A DNA stretch of 64,000 nucleotides. It comes from Dyadobacter arcticus. Its GTDB lineage: Bacteria > Bacteroidota > Bacteroidia > Cytophagales > Spirosomataceae. The notes below the pieces were generated by a model, which was given only the letters and a program-made list of their open reading frames with translations, was not told the DNA's origin and ran no database searches. The position numbers and the translations under genes are program-made. How positions within the stretch are numbered: position 1 is the stretch's first letter; every line of letters begins with the position of its first letter. The stretch is taken from NCBI RefSeq assembly GCF_011762185.1, contig NZ_JAASQJ010000001.1:620001-684000 (forward strand), written 5' to 3'. This document shows positions 44,252 to 52,540 of this stretch, piece by piece.

Positions 44252-44980
44252 GTGCTAGCAGTTTTTAACAAAGAGATAGGTAGTTTCTTCAATTCACTGA
44301 TCGCTTACATTGTAATGGCGGTCTTTTTGACTGCAATCGGATTAATTGTCTGGGTTTTCCCTGATTCCAACATTCTAGATTACGGTTACGCTGACCTTGG
44401 TTCCTTTTTCAGTCTTGCTCCCTATGTATTAATTTTCCTGATCCCCGCGATCACAATGCGTTCATTGGCCGAAGAAGCCCGCTCCGGAACGCTTGAACTT
44501 TTACTTACAAAACCTTTGCGTAATGCTGAGCTGGTACTCGGTAAATTCCTCGCTAACTGGGTCCTAGTTCTAGTTACAATTCTGCCAACGCTTGTTTATT
44601 ATTACAGCGTCTACAAACTTGGAAATCCTGAAGGTAATGTTGATTCTGCTTCTGTCTTCGGATCTTATATCGGATTGCTGCTTTTCAGCGGCGTGGTGGT
44701 GTCCATGGGAATCTGGTCGTCTTCGCTCAATGAAAACCAGATCGTCGCCTTTATCCTTGGCGTTTTCCTCGCATTTGTCTGGTATATCGGTTTCGGTGCC
44801 GTTGCCACATTATTTGGCGCGGGACCGATCTCCCAGTTTTTTTCCTGGGCGGCTTTGAACGGGCAGTACCAGTCACTGGGAAAAGGCGTGGTTGATTCCC
44901 GCAATGTTATTTACCTTTTCAGCATCATGAGCCTGTTCATTTTTCTCACCTTTTTGAGGATCGAAAACCTCAGAAAATGA
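44252..44980 (+). CDS. gldF: Gliding-motility-type ABC transporter permease GldF
   Basis: A 242-residue ABC-2 type permease with six membrane helices. Family segments are EIGSFFNSLIAYIVMAVFLT, APYVLIFLIPAITMRSLAEE and GTLELLLTKPLRNAELVLGK, close to GldF of gliding Bacteroidota. The start is GTG at 44252. In flavobacteria gldG follows gldF, but here the next gene is an ECF sigma factor. The substrate is unknown. GldF also occurs in non-gliding species. Confidence 0.88.
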   Translation: MLAVFNKEIGSFFNSLIAYIVMAVFLTAIGLIVWVFPDSNILDYGYADLGSFFSLAPYVLIFLIPAITMRSLAEEARSGTLELLLTKPLRNAELVLGKFLANWVLVLVTILPTLVYYYSVYKLGNPEGNVDSASVFGSYIGLLLFSGVVVSMGIWSSSLNENQIVAFILGVFLAFVWYIGFGAVATLFGAGPISQFFSWAALNGQYQSLGKGVVDSRNVIYLFSIMSLFIFLTFLRIENLRK

Positions 44981-45220
44981 ACGGCTTTTTACGAACGTAA
45001 AAGCTTTTTGATCCAATCTTGTGTGTTCAACGTATATCAGAACAAACACACTAAGATGAGAACAATTCAAGCCCGATTAGGTGCACCGCCAATGTGGAAA
45101 GCTATTGCGGTTTCCGGGACACAAGGTACAGGGACAATAATTTGGAATGGCTCTGCCCTCTTTTACGGAAATTTTGCTAGCTTGCCAGTAAGTAATTTAG
45201 AACTAAAAGTTAAGCAACTC

Positions 45221-45766
45221 TTGGCGACTAGCAAGGTAAAATACTCGGAAGAGGAATTGGTGTTAGCTCTTAAAAGAAACGAGCGCACCGCTTTCGAATT
45301 CCTGTACGACCATTACTCAGGGGCATTGTTTAATATCATTTCAAAAACGTTGAGGGACGAGGAGAGAGCCGCAGACGTATTACAGGAGTCCTTTTTAAAA
45401 ATTTGGAAGAACATTGCTTCCTATAATCCCGAGAAAGGACGATTGTTTACCTGGATCATGAATATTGCGCGTAACGGCGCAATAGATGCGGTCAGAGTGG
45501 AAGGAAGGAAACCCGCAATGGATGATATTGACGACAGGGCAGTCCTGAATGAGCGGGATGTGTACGAGGATTCGCAGAATTCAAGTTCGGAAATGAAAGC
45601 GATCATTAACATGCTCAGGCCCGAAAGGAAGATTCTCATTGATATGGCCTATTTTCAGGGCTACACCCATGAGGAAATTTCAGAAGAATTGAGCATTCCA
45701 TTGGGTACGGTTAAATCGAGGATCCGAACAGCATTACAAGAGTTAAAACAATACTTTGCAGCATGA
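45221..45766 (+). CDS. ECF sigma-70 factor (SigK-like, RskA-paired)
   Basis: With the TTG start at 45221 (LATSKVKYSEEEL) it has 181 residues. Region 2 covers about 15-80 (AFEFLYDHYSGALFNIISK, then ADVLQESFLKIWKNI) and region 4 about 120-178 (RKILIDMAYFQGYTHEEISE, then LGTVKSRIRTALQELKQ). The frame stays open upstream to 45008, but that extension has no sigma-factor features. The true start could also lie slightly upstream. It overlaps the anti-sigma gene by 4 nt (ATGA). Confidence 0.9.
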   Translation: MATSKVKYSEEELVLALKRNERTAFEFLYDHYSGALFNIISKTLRDEERAADVLQESFLKIWKNIASYNPEKGRLFTWIMNIARNGAIDAVRVEGRKPAMDDIDDRAVLNERDVYEDSQNSSSEMKAIINMLRPERKILIDMAYFQGYTHEEISEELSIPLGTVKSRIRTALQELKQYFAA

Positions 45767-46677
45767 ATACACAAGCCTACATAGAGTCCGGCATATTAGA
45801 GGAATATGTATTGGGCACTGTTTCTTCTCAGGAAAAACAGGAAGTGGAGTGTATGTCTCATATTTACCCTGAGATTAAGGAAGAGCTGTTACGCACTGAG
45901 AACGCATTGGAGGAATATGCATTAAAGCATCAAACTGCTCCACCTGCGTCTTTAAAAGAATCGCTTTTTGCTAAAATGAATTTTGATTTCGCACAGGAAA
46001 TAGAAGACACACACACCCATGATTTGACCAGTGACTATATTGAAAGCGTAAGCACGACAACAATAGAATCACATGATACGATGCGACCAGTAAATGCAGA
46101 GCCTAAAATTATAGACAATGTATTTGATCAGGTTGAAACCAGGGTGGTAACACCAGCTTGGGCCAAATTTGCAGCAGCTGCGGCAGTTTTACTAGCCATT
46201 TTTGCGGCCTGGTCTGCAAGTCAGATGACCGAGTATAAAGGTAGCAACGAGCAGTTGGCTTCGGAAATGAGTGGCATGAAAATGGAAATGGCAAGCCTAA
46301 AACAAGGTTTTGAGTACAATCAGTCGCTCGCCAATCTATATCGGGATCCGAGTTATAAAGCCGTTCAGTTGGCAGGTCTTCCAAAATCTCCCGAAAGTTC
46401 TGTTGCCGCATTCTGGAACCAGAAAACCAATGAGGTTTTGATTGATGTGAAGAATTTGCCCGCGGCGCCTGCCGGCAAACAATATCAGCTGTGGAGCATT
46501 GTGAATGGTGAAGCCGCACCAATGGATATGGGGATGATCGACAACCAGTTTAGTGGTAAGGTTTTGAAAATGAAAAACACCAAACCAGGCTCAGTAGCGT
46601 TTGCTATCACGCTTGAGAAAGAAGGTGGCGTACCGTCACCGACGATGGAAGAAATGTATGTGATGGGAAAAGTATAG
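45763..46677 (+). CDS. Anti-sigma factor, RskA family
   Basis: A 304-residue inner-membrane anti-sigma factor. The N-terminal zinc-less anti-sigma domain (about 1-75) has YIESGILEEYVLGTVSSQEK. A single membrane helix sits at about 127-147 (WAKFAAAAAVLLAIFAAWSA), then a coiled coil and the C-terminal RskA domain with YQLWSIVNGEAAPMDMG and TPTMEEMY-like SPTMEEMYVMGKV. It should hold the sigma factor encoded just upstream. The overlapping start argues for translational coupling. The inducing signal is unknown. Confidence 0.92.
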   Translation: MNTQAYIESGILEEYVLGTVSSQEKQEVECMSHIYPEIKEELLRTENALEEYALKHQTAPPASLKESLFAKMNFDFAQEIEDTHTHDLTSDYIESVSTTTIESHDTMRPVNAEPKIIDNVFDQVETRVVTPAWAKFAAAAAVLLAIFAAWSASQMTEYKGSNEQLASEMSGMKMEMASLKQGFEYNQSLANLYRDPSYKAVQLAGLPKSPESSVAAFWNQKTNEVLIDVKNLPAAPAGKQYQLWSIVNGEAAPMDMGMIDNQFSGKVLKMKNTKPGSVAFAITLEKEGGVPSPTMEEMYVMGKV

Positions 46678-46683
46678 TTGACC

Positions 46684-46779
46684 TTTGTCATGCTGAGCGG
46701 AGTCGAAGCACGTTACTGGCTCGGTACAATGCCCTTTTGAATACTGCTTCTTGCACTTCGACTGCGCTCAGTGGGACAA
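46684..46779. repeat. CTGAGCGGAGTCGAAG-type inverted repeat, copy A
   Basis: Left arm 46684-46711 and right arm 46754-46779 are near-complementary around CTGAGCGGAGTCGAAG and CTTCGACTGCGCTCAG, with about 42 nt between. 46687-46717 matches the reverse complement of 59416-59446 with one mismatch in 31. It sits between the anti-sigma gene and the FAD oxidoreductase. Confidence 0.8.
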
Positions 46780-46839
46780 TGTAGCAGTTAGTTTGACAAA
46801 GAGCATTTCGCATGACAGTTCCAAGATATCGCTAGATAA

Positions 46840-48555
46840 ATGAAACGTAGAAGTTTTATAGCAAACATCGCCCTCAGTGGCGCTATTGCAAATACAATCA
46901 ACGAAGGTCCGGCTATTGAGTCCGGGCCTTTTTTGCGTGAAAATAAAGCGGAGGAAACGCTTATTGCTGACGTCGCGATCGCTGGAGGAGGACTGGGCGG
47001 CTGCGCTGCGGCATTGGCGGCATTGCGAAATAACCTGTCCGTAATCCTGACGGAAGAAACCGATTGGATCGGCGGCCAGCTTTCCCAGCAAGGCGTGCCG
47101 CCGGACGAGCATCAATGGATTGAAACGCATGGTTGTACGAAGCAGTACCGGGATTTTCGTAAAGCGATCAGGCAATATTACATTAAAAACTATCCGCTGA
47201 CAGAAGAAGCAAAGGGCCGCAAGTTCCTGAATCCCGGTGACGGTGCCGTTTCGCGTCTCTGCATTGAACCGCGTGTAGCGGTAACCGTTTTGATGGATAT
47301 GTTTGCGCCTTACATCAGTTCCGGCAAATTGACTTTGCTTTTGGAGCATAAAGTCGTCTCAGCAAAAGCGAGCGGCAACAAAGTGCAATCATTGGAAGCA
47401 AGAAATAACCGGACTGGCAAGCATCTCATACTTTCAGCACCGTATTTTGTAGATGCTACCGAATTGGGCGATTTGCTTCCGCTAACCGGCACCGAATTCG
47501 TGACCGGGACCGAATCCAAAAGCGAGACCAACGAACTGCACGCCCCGGAAAAGGGAAATCCCGACAACGTACAGGCATTTACCGTTTGCTTTGCGATGGA
47601 TTACCAGCCCGGCAAAAACCACGTGATCCCCAAGCCTGCAGACTATGATTTCTGGAAGGATTACATTCCGAAAATGAGCAAACCCTGGTCTGGAAAGTTA
47701 CTGTCACCTTCCTATTCCAACCCCAAAACCCTCGAACCCAAAGAACTCGGTTTTCATCCCGAAGGCATTGCTACGGGCGACAAGCTGAACCTCTGGAACT
47801 ACCGCAGGATCATCAGCAAAGCCAATTTCGTGCCCGGTACCTACAAAGGCGACATCACGATTGTAAACTGGCCGCAAAACGACTATTTCCTGGGCAACCT
47901 GATCGGAGCCAGCGAAAAGGATTTCGCCAAACATGTCGAAAAAGCCAAACAACTCAGCTTATCCCTGCTCTACTGGCTGCAAACCGAAGCCCCCCGCCCC
48001 GATGGCGGAAAAGGCTGGCCGGGAATCCGTTTCCGGAAAGACATCATGGGCACCGAAGACGGCCTTGCCAAATACCCCTACGTCCGCGAATCGCGCCGCA
48101 TCAAAGCCGTTTTTACCATCAAAGAAGAACACGTAGGAGCCGCAAACCGCGAAATGGCCGTAGCCGCTGGCACCCCAGGCCCCAAAGACAAAGCTGCCGA
48201 ATTCCACGACAGCGTAGGCGTAGGCTACTACCACATCGACCTCCACCCAAGCAGCGCCGGCGACAATTACATCGATTTCGCATCCCTCCCCTTCCAAATC
48301 CCCCTAGGTGCGCTTATTCCTATACGCATGGAAAATTTGTTGCCAGCGAATAAGAATATTGGGACTACGCATATTACGAATGGTTGTTATCGGCTTCATC
48401 CGGTAGAATGGAGCATTGGGGAGGCTGTGGGGTTGTTGGTGAAGTTTGCTTTTGGGAAGGGGGTTACGCCGCGGGGTGTGCGGGAGAGGAGTGAAATGTT
48501 AAAGGGGTTTCAGGAGTTTTTGAAGGGGGAAGGGGTTGAGTTGGCGTGGCGGTGA
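46840..48555 (+). CDS. Exported FAD-dependent oxidoreductase (FAD_oxidored family)
   Basis: A 571-residue flavoprotein with a Tat-like signal (KRRSFIANIALSG) and the FAD-binding start DVAIAGGGLGGCAAALAAL. Then follow EETDWIGGQLSQQGVPPDEH, FVDATELGDLLPLTG and C-terminal THITNGCYRLHPVEWSIGEA. It probably oxidizes a sugar or other small molecule in the periplasm, but the substrate is not apparent. Base use changes abruptly inside the gene. My hand count for 48181-48300 is 46 C and 21 G, and for 48421-48540 it is 8 C and 58 G. The reading frame is kept throughout. Confidence 0.88.
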   Translation: MKRRSFIANIALSGAIANTINEGPAIESGPFLRENKAEETLIADVAIAGGGLGGCAAALAALRNNLSVILTEETDWIGGQLSQQGVPPDEHQWIETHGCTKQYRDFRKAIRQYYIKNYPLTEEAKGRKFLNPGDGAVSRLCIEPRVAVTVLMDMFAPYISSGKLTLLLEHKVVSAKASGNKVQSLEARNNRTGKHLILSAPYFVDATELGDLLPLTGTEFVTGTESKSETNELHAPEKGNPDNVQAFTVCFAMDYQPGKNHVIPKPADYDFWKDYIPKMSKPWSGKLLSPSYSNPKTLEPKELGFHPEGIATGDKLNLWNYRRIISKANFVPGTYKGDITIVNWPQNDYFLGNLIGASEKDFAKHVEKAKQLSLSLLYWLQTEAPRPDGGKGWPGIRFRKDIMGTEDGLAKYPYVRESRRIKAVFTIKEEHVGAANREMAVAAGTPGPKDKAAEFHDSVGVGYYHIDLHPSSAGDNYIDFASLPFQIPLGALIPIRMENLLPANKNIGTTHITNGCYRLHPVEWSIGEAVGLLVKFAFGKGVTPRGVRERSEMLKGFQEFLKGEGVELAWR

Positions 48556-48638
48556 GAGCTAAGGAGGTTTCAATATTTAGATGTAGTGACGTGAAGCTTG
48601 CGAATTAGATTGACAATTAGGCTGGTCTTCCATTGCAC

Positions 48639-49610
48639 CTAAGAGATATCCCATAAATGCTGTGAGATCCGTTTATGCATTATATGTGTTCCCAGTTTAA
48701 CCCAACGATGGCCTGAAAAGAATTCTAGGTAATAGAGGATATCATTTACAAGGGTTGCATAATTATGCATCTTCTCGCCAATTCTTGCTGCGTTTTTTGT
48801 CGAATTGTCAAATACGCCCGAATGGATCGCCTTATTTCGTTCAGAAATGAGATTTTTTGCACTGGCAATTGTTTCTTTTGAAAAGTCCAATCTTGGTTCA
48901 AGCTGCTGAACAAGCTCGCTTATAAGTTTAATCACAGGTGGAGATTGAATGTTTTCTAAAATCCATTCAGTATCTGGACTTCTACTTTTAATAAACTGTT
49001 TGACTCCGATCTCTAACGCAGTGGCTACCATTATGAGAGCCGCTCGTGGAGTAGATGACATTGTAACCTTTGCCTCGTTTAAAATTTCAAAAGGCAGTGG
49101 TTCGGAAATATTTCTGTTCGCTAATTGCGCTAATAAGGATAAATTGAAAATTCTTGAATCTTGCAGTGTAGCACCAGAAATCCACATATCAAACAAGTGG
49201 TACCAGTTGAATTTATCAAAAGACCAATTTTTGGAAGTTCTTCCGGAGGCTAGATTAACGTTAAGAACCCACCGCATCAGATTAAAATACGTCTGTGGTT
49301 TGTCCCATTCACTTATGTGATTATCAATAAAACCTTTTATTATATCATTTGGAGGTATGCGAAGAGGAAAGCCTTTTTTATGAGATTCAGAAATTGCCAC
49401 AAACGCATCGTATGTCTTCACATTTATTTCGTACTCAAATATTGAATTGATTTCAAATTTGAATTTTTCATCAGCCACAAGGTAATGAAAGGATGTCGTA
49501 ATCTTCGGGAGATTGTGCTCCTTTTCTTCACCTACACTAAAAAATTCTCTTACTGCCTGATTATGATCATCATAAACCAGAGTAGATTTTACGTAGATTT
49601 TTAATCCCAT
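48639..49610 (-). CDS. Uncharacterized protein with C-terminal HEPN-like RX4H motif
   Basis: A 323-residue protein I cannot match to a named family. The N-terminal part (about 1-150) is mixed alpha/beta without known motif. The C-terminal part (about 185-300) is helical and has TPRAALIMVATALEIGVKQF followed by ISERNKAIHSGVFDNS, where R258-N-K-A-I-H263 fits the RX4H motif of HEPN ribonucleases. HEPN domains act as RNA-cleaving effectors in many toxin and anti-phage systems. It is the last gene of a three-gene minus-strand unit, 19 nt after the three-Cys protein. It is visibly A+T-rich. An RNase role is inference from the motif and context. Confidence 0.8.
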   Translation of the reverse strand: MGLKIYVKSTLVYDDHNQAVREFFSVGEEKEHNLPKITTSFHYLVADEKFKFEINSIFEYEINVKTYDAFVAISESHKKGFPLRIPPNDIIKGFIDNHISEWDKPQTYFNLMRWVLNVNLASGRTSKNWSFDKFNWYHLFDMWISGATLQDSRIFNLSLLAQLANRNISEPLPFEILNEAKVTMSSTPRAALIMVATALEIGVKQFIKSRSPDTEWILENIQSPPVIKLISELVQQLEPRLDFSKETIASAKNLISERNKAIHSGVFDNSTKNAARIGEKMHNYATLVNDILYYLEFFSGHRWVKLGTHIMHKRISQHLWDIS

Positions 49611-49629
49611 GTATCTTCAACTTTGTACA

Positions 49630-50373
49630 TTATGGATAAGCCTTAGAGAAAGCCGGTTCCTCATTCCACTCTTTTCCTAACAATAATCTACCGTTAGCCT
49701 TCTTATTCCGCTTCAGGCCATCCTCGCCCCAGGTACCCCACTGTTTGAAAAAGAATGAAACTTCTTGGTCATCACATTGTCTTTGAATTTCAGCAGCCCA
49801 CTGCGACTTCATCGGCCTGGCGCGACTACCGCTTTCACCGCCGACAATAACCCAGTGAATGTCAGTAAGATTGAGTTCTCCCATATTTTCCAACAGAGGC
49901 TCAATAGACAGAAATCGAATTTTCGCATCAATGCTTCTTAATGCATCAATACGATTTTTCTTTTTCGCAATTTCAACTGTTACCCCAAGCCAAACATTGT
50001 CAGGAACTGATCTGTTAGCAAAATAGCTGACAAGAATATCCTCTCGCTTGGTAAGTATTTGATATGTATGTTGTGGAGTATCTCGAATAGTAGCGAAAAC
50101 CTCATCCAGATAACTGAAAGGCATCTTTTCGTGAAAAAGATCGCTCATTGAGTTGACAAAAAACTTTGTTGGACGCTTAATTTTTTTCGGCGCATCAAGG
50201 CGGTTGGGTAAGATCTTGAAATCAAATCCGTCTTCATATCCTGGTGCTCCCATCAACATCAACCTTCTGGCCATCGTTTCAGCATAGCAAAATTTACAGC
50301 CAGCTGAAACTTTATCACAGCCCACCGAAGGGTTCCACGTTGCTTCTGTCCACTCTATCTTGCTGTATTTCAT
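49630..50373 (-). CDS. Three-Cys-motif protein (DUF5131, phage Gp37/Gp68-like)
   Basis: A 247-residue protein of the DUF5131/Gp37-Gp68 family. The start is KIEWTEATWNPSVGCDKVSA, followed by GCKFCYAETMARR, giving C19-x6-C26-x2-C29, a radical-SAM-like three-cysteine cluster. Further family segments are FFVNSMSDLFHEKMPF, ILTKREDILV, WLGVTVEI, SIEPLLENMGEL and WVIVGGESGSRARPM, then the C-terminal FFKQWGTWGE. The family recurs next to TcmP, as here, with a one-base stop/start overlap (TAATG). The reaction is unknown to me. Modification of a nucleic acid or base is a reasonable guess. Confidence 0.92.
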   Translation of the reverse strand: MKYSKIEWTEATWNPSVGCDKVSAGCKFCYAETMARRLMLMGAPGYEDGFDFKILPNRLDAPKKIKRPTKFFVNSMSDLFHEKMPFSYLDEVFATIRDTPQHTYQILTKREDILVSYFANRSVPDNVWLGVTVEIAKKKNRIDALRSIDAKIRFLSIEPLLENMGELNLTDIHWVIVGGESGSRARPMKSQWAAEIQRQCDDQEVSFFFKQWGTWGEDGLKRNKKANGRLLLGKEWNEEPAFSKAYP

Positions 50374-51488
50374 TACTTTGGTAGGTTAAAATCTACAAGT
50401 TGCCTTTCTCTGTAGACTTTGTCATATGTAATATATGGTGAAGTAGCTGTGAAATTTATCTCGCCTTTTTGCTTCATCTCTTTCAAAGTCTCAGCCGCGT
50501 GTCTGCCAATGTGGCCTTCCTCGTATGCAAAGTTTAGTGCGTCGAAATTACTCCTAATCTCGCCAGATAGAATTCTTTTTTTCAGGTTTTCTTTGAACTG
50601 TTCAATCTTCGTCAATTTTTTCGTTCCGAATAAATCTAGTTGTGCTTTGCGAAAGTCTTGATCCATATCGAAGTTGGCCTGACCGTTGATTTCATTTCTT
50701 TTCCATGCAATTCCCAGAAATTTTTCAACTGCAAGTGGATGGCTAGCACCGAAGACAATGCCGAAAATATTGGTTCCTTTTTTTATTGAAAATGGATACA
50801 ATTTCAGCTTTGTCTTCCCTGGAAGTTTTTGCTTTAATTGTGTAATTAGATTCCTGTGGACCAAGCTAAATGATCCCTTTTTCAGGGAGTCGACGTCGAG
50901 TGTGACATGCTTTTTGAATTCATCTGTATTACCAAGCCACAGGAAGTATGAGGATGAGACAAAATAAAGAAAATCAGTTTGGACCATTTTTTCGAATTCA
51001 AGCAAATACTTATCCGAAAGGAATTTAATGCCATTTTGGTCAATGTAAACTAATGAAGGATGCTGCTTTATTTCAGAAAGTAGTTTTGGGAAGAGTGTTT
51101 CAAAATCTTTATTAGTAAAGATCAGATCAATTGAGCCCTTAACATCTTGATTAATAGCGAGATATTCGTTGCAAGCGTCTTGCAGTAATTGATATTTATT
51201 TTGCTTTGTTCGATTGGGCTCGTATTCATTGAGGTACAACCGAATGCGAACACTTTTTTCAATAATATAGCCAATATGATCCTTAATTTTTCTCAAAAGC
51301 CTAATTGGGCTACCAGGTATCCCATTTAAATCGTAACCCGTACCCGCAAAGAAGTCGAAAATGCAGATTATTGGAGCCTCCTGCATAACAAATGTCGGAA
51401 TCCAGGCTTGGACATAATCCTCGAAAATTTCGAGTTTTGTAATTGTGCTTTCGTCGAATGGATCTTCGTGTAGATCTTTTGATGGCAT
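50373..51488 (-). CDS. tcmP: Three-Cys-motif partner protein TcmP
   Basis: With the ATG at 51488 (MPSKDLHEDPFDES) it has 371 residues. It has the TcmP hallmarks: TKLEIFEDYVQAWIPTF, the Rossmann-like nucleotide-binding start FDFFAGTGYDLNGIPGSPIR, RIRLYLNEYEPNRTKQ, SLVYIDQNGIKFLS, and a C-terminal winged-helix-like tail (DALNFAYEEGHIGRHAAETL). The FAGxG segment resembles SAM-dependent methyltransferases. The frame upstream to 51530 is possible but weaker. It is the first gene of the three-gene unit with the three-Cys protein and the HEPN-like protein. Biological function is not established in anything I can recall. Confidence 0.9.
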   Translation of the reverse strand: MPSKDLHEDPFDESTITKLEIFEDYVQAWIPTFVMQEAPIICIFDFFAGTGYDLNGIPGSPIRLLRKIKDHIGYIIEKSVRIRLYLNEYEPNRTKQNKYQLLQDACNEYLAINQDVKGSIDLIFTNKDFETLFPKLLSEIKQHPSLVYIDQNGIKFLSDKYLLEFEKMVQTDFLYFVSSSYFLWLGNTDEFKKHVTLDVDSLKKGSFSLVHRNLITQLKQKLPGKTKLKLYPFSIKKGTNIFGIVFGASHPLAVEKFLGIAWKRNEINGQANFDMDQDFRKAQLDLFGTKKLTKIEQFKENLKKRILSGEIRSNFDALNFAYEEGHIGRHAAETLKEMKQKGEINFTATSPYITYDKVYRERQLVDFNLPK

Positions 51489-51659
51489 ATGTAAGAGGAT
51501 ATAAGGTTTGACTATCAAATCTCTTATCAAAGCCTTTTTACTGTCAACGTAATCCCGGTATAGCGAAGTAGTTATTGATCGGCATGGTTGATTTAATTAT
51601 CGGCAAAAAACTGATAAATGAAGCATCTCCTCGACGGTCACGCTATGATCATTACTAAG

Positions 51660-52094
51660 CTATTTACTCCCAATCAACTTTTCCATCCTCCCCATCATCT
51701 CATCCTTCTCCTTCAACATCCGCTCATAAAGCTCCATTTTTTCATTATGCAACTTCCTTATTTCTTCAATTGGGTTGACATTAAAAGTTGGTGCATTTCC
51801 AGTATTGACAAATGCACTATCCTTAAAGTCGTGAAATGTATTTGAAATAATATTCACAGCTTTTTCCTCATCAAAATTCCGAATTGCCTCAACTGGGATT
51901 TTAAGAATCGCCGAAACTTGTTCCAATATGTCGGAATCGATCTTTTCTCTTTGTTCGAGTAGAGAAACCTTTTGCTGGTTCCATTCGTCGCCGAGCTCGA
52001 AGGCGAGCGCGTCTTGCTTAATTCCGAGTAATTCGCGGAAGCGTTTCAGGTTGCGGCCCTCGTGGATCTTAGGGTTGGAGGTAGTGGGTGTCAT
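51660..52094 (-). CDS. XRE-family helix-turn-helix regulator with C-terminal coiled coil
   Basis: From the ATG at 52094 the protein has 144 residues. The N-terminal helix-turn-helix (about 12-70) has NLKRFRELLGIKQDALAFEL and QQKVSLLEQREKIDSDILEQ. The C-terminus is a charged coiled coil (KMELYERMLKEKDEMMGRME). Such small regulators are common in Bacteroidota accessory regions. It ends 171 nt upstream of tcmP on the same strand and could control that unit. The frame is open to 52430, but the extension is basic and lacks domain features, so I rejected it. Confidence 0.88.
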   Translation of the reverse strand: MTPTTSNPKIHEGRNLKRFRELLGIKQDALAFELGDEWNQQKVSLLEQREKIDSDILEQVSAILKIPVEAIRNFDEEKAVNIISNTFHDFKDSAFVNTGNAPTFNVNPIEEIRKLHNEKMELYERMLKEKDEMMGRMEKLIGSK

Positions 52095-52165
52095 GCGGAA
52101 AGCTATTTTTTGAAAAGGCAATTTATATAAATCCTTCGGTAAGTTTTCGGGTAATTTACAAGCAT

Positions 52166-52188
52166 TTCGGCGTAATGTACCAGCCGAA
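52166..52188. promoter_or_regulatory. Inverted repeat upstream of the XRE regulator gene
   Basis: TTCGGC and GCCGAA separated by 11 nt, 72 nt upstream of the regulator start. Similar GCCGAA text recurs at about 52233. It could be an autoregulatory operator, but short perfect arms also arise by chance. Confidence 0.3.
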
Positions 52189-52285
52189 TGTGTTGGGTAC
52201 GATTTGCAGGAAGCCGTGCTTTGCCGAAACCAAATACGAGGCCTTAAAGCAAGGTTTTCATCAACATTTTTAAAATCAGCCACAC

Positions 52286-52540
52286 ATGCAAACAGAACCA
52301 AACCCCCAGGAGTCCGCAGACCCGAAATTGATCGCTTATGGTAAGGAAGTAAGCTCGCTGTTGAGCAGTAGTAATCCCAAAAGCTGGACTGCCGAACTCT
52401 GGACAATGTTCGGCGGCTACGTCCTCGCATTGAAAGAGTTAGGCTACACGCCGGGCCTGAGTAACACGTTTTGGTCGTGGAAGGAGCTGGTTGATTTTTT
52501 TGAGAAGGTTGAGGAGATTAGGAAGGGGGAGGGAGGGTGA
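52286..52540 (+). CDS. Small hypothetical protein
   Basis: An 84-residue acidic protein beginning MQTEPNPQESADPKL with WTAELWTMFGGYVLALKELG in the middle and a lysine/glutamate-rich end (VDFFEKVEEIRKGEGG). I do not recognise the family. The balanced composition and clear start support a real gene. The last codons are extremely G-rich and overlap a G-quadruplex-type run. It is divergent from the XRE regulator gene. Confidence 0.55.
   Translation: MQTEPNPQESADPKLIAYGKEVSSLLSSSNPKSWTAELWTMFGGYVLALKELGYTPGLSNTFWSWKELVDFFEKVEEIRKGEGG

Noticed and set aside
45008-45220. Longer N-terminus for the ECF sigma factor
   Set aside because: The extra 71 residues have no sigma-factor features; the family N-terminus begins near the TTG at 45221.
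47959-48297. Open minus-strand frame opposite the FAD oxidoreductase
   Set aside because: It has a low-complexity Gly/Val/Phe composition caused by the C-rich coding strand. The plus-strand flavoprotein is clearly the gene.
51597-51617. TTATCGG/CTGATAA repeat called as a separate operator
   Set aside because: It has a short imperfect arm pair. I mention it only in the regulator finding because the support is too weak for its own feature.
52088-52273. Short plus-strand frame overlapping the XRE gene start
   Set aside because: It has no recognizable start context or domain and overlaps the likely regulatory region of the XRE gene.
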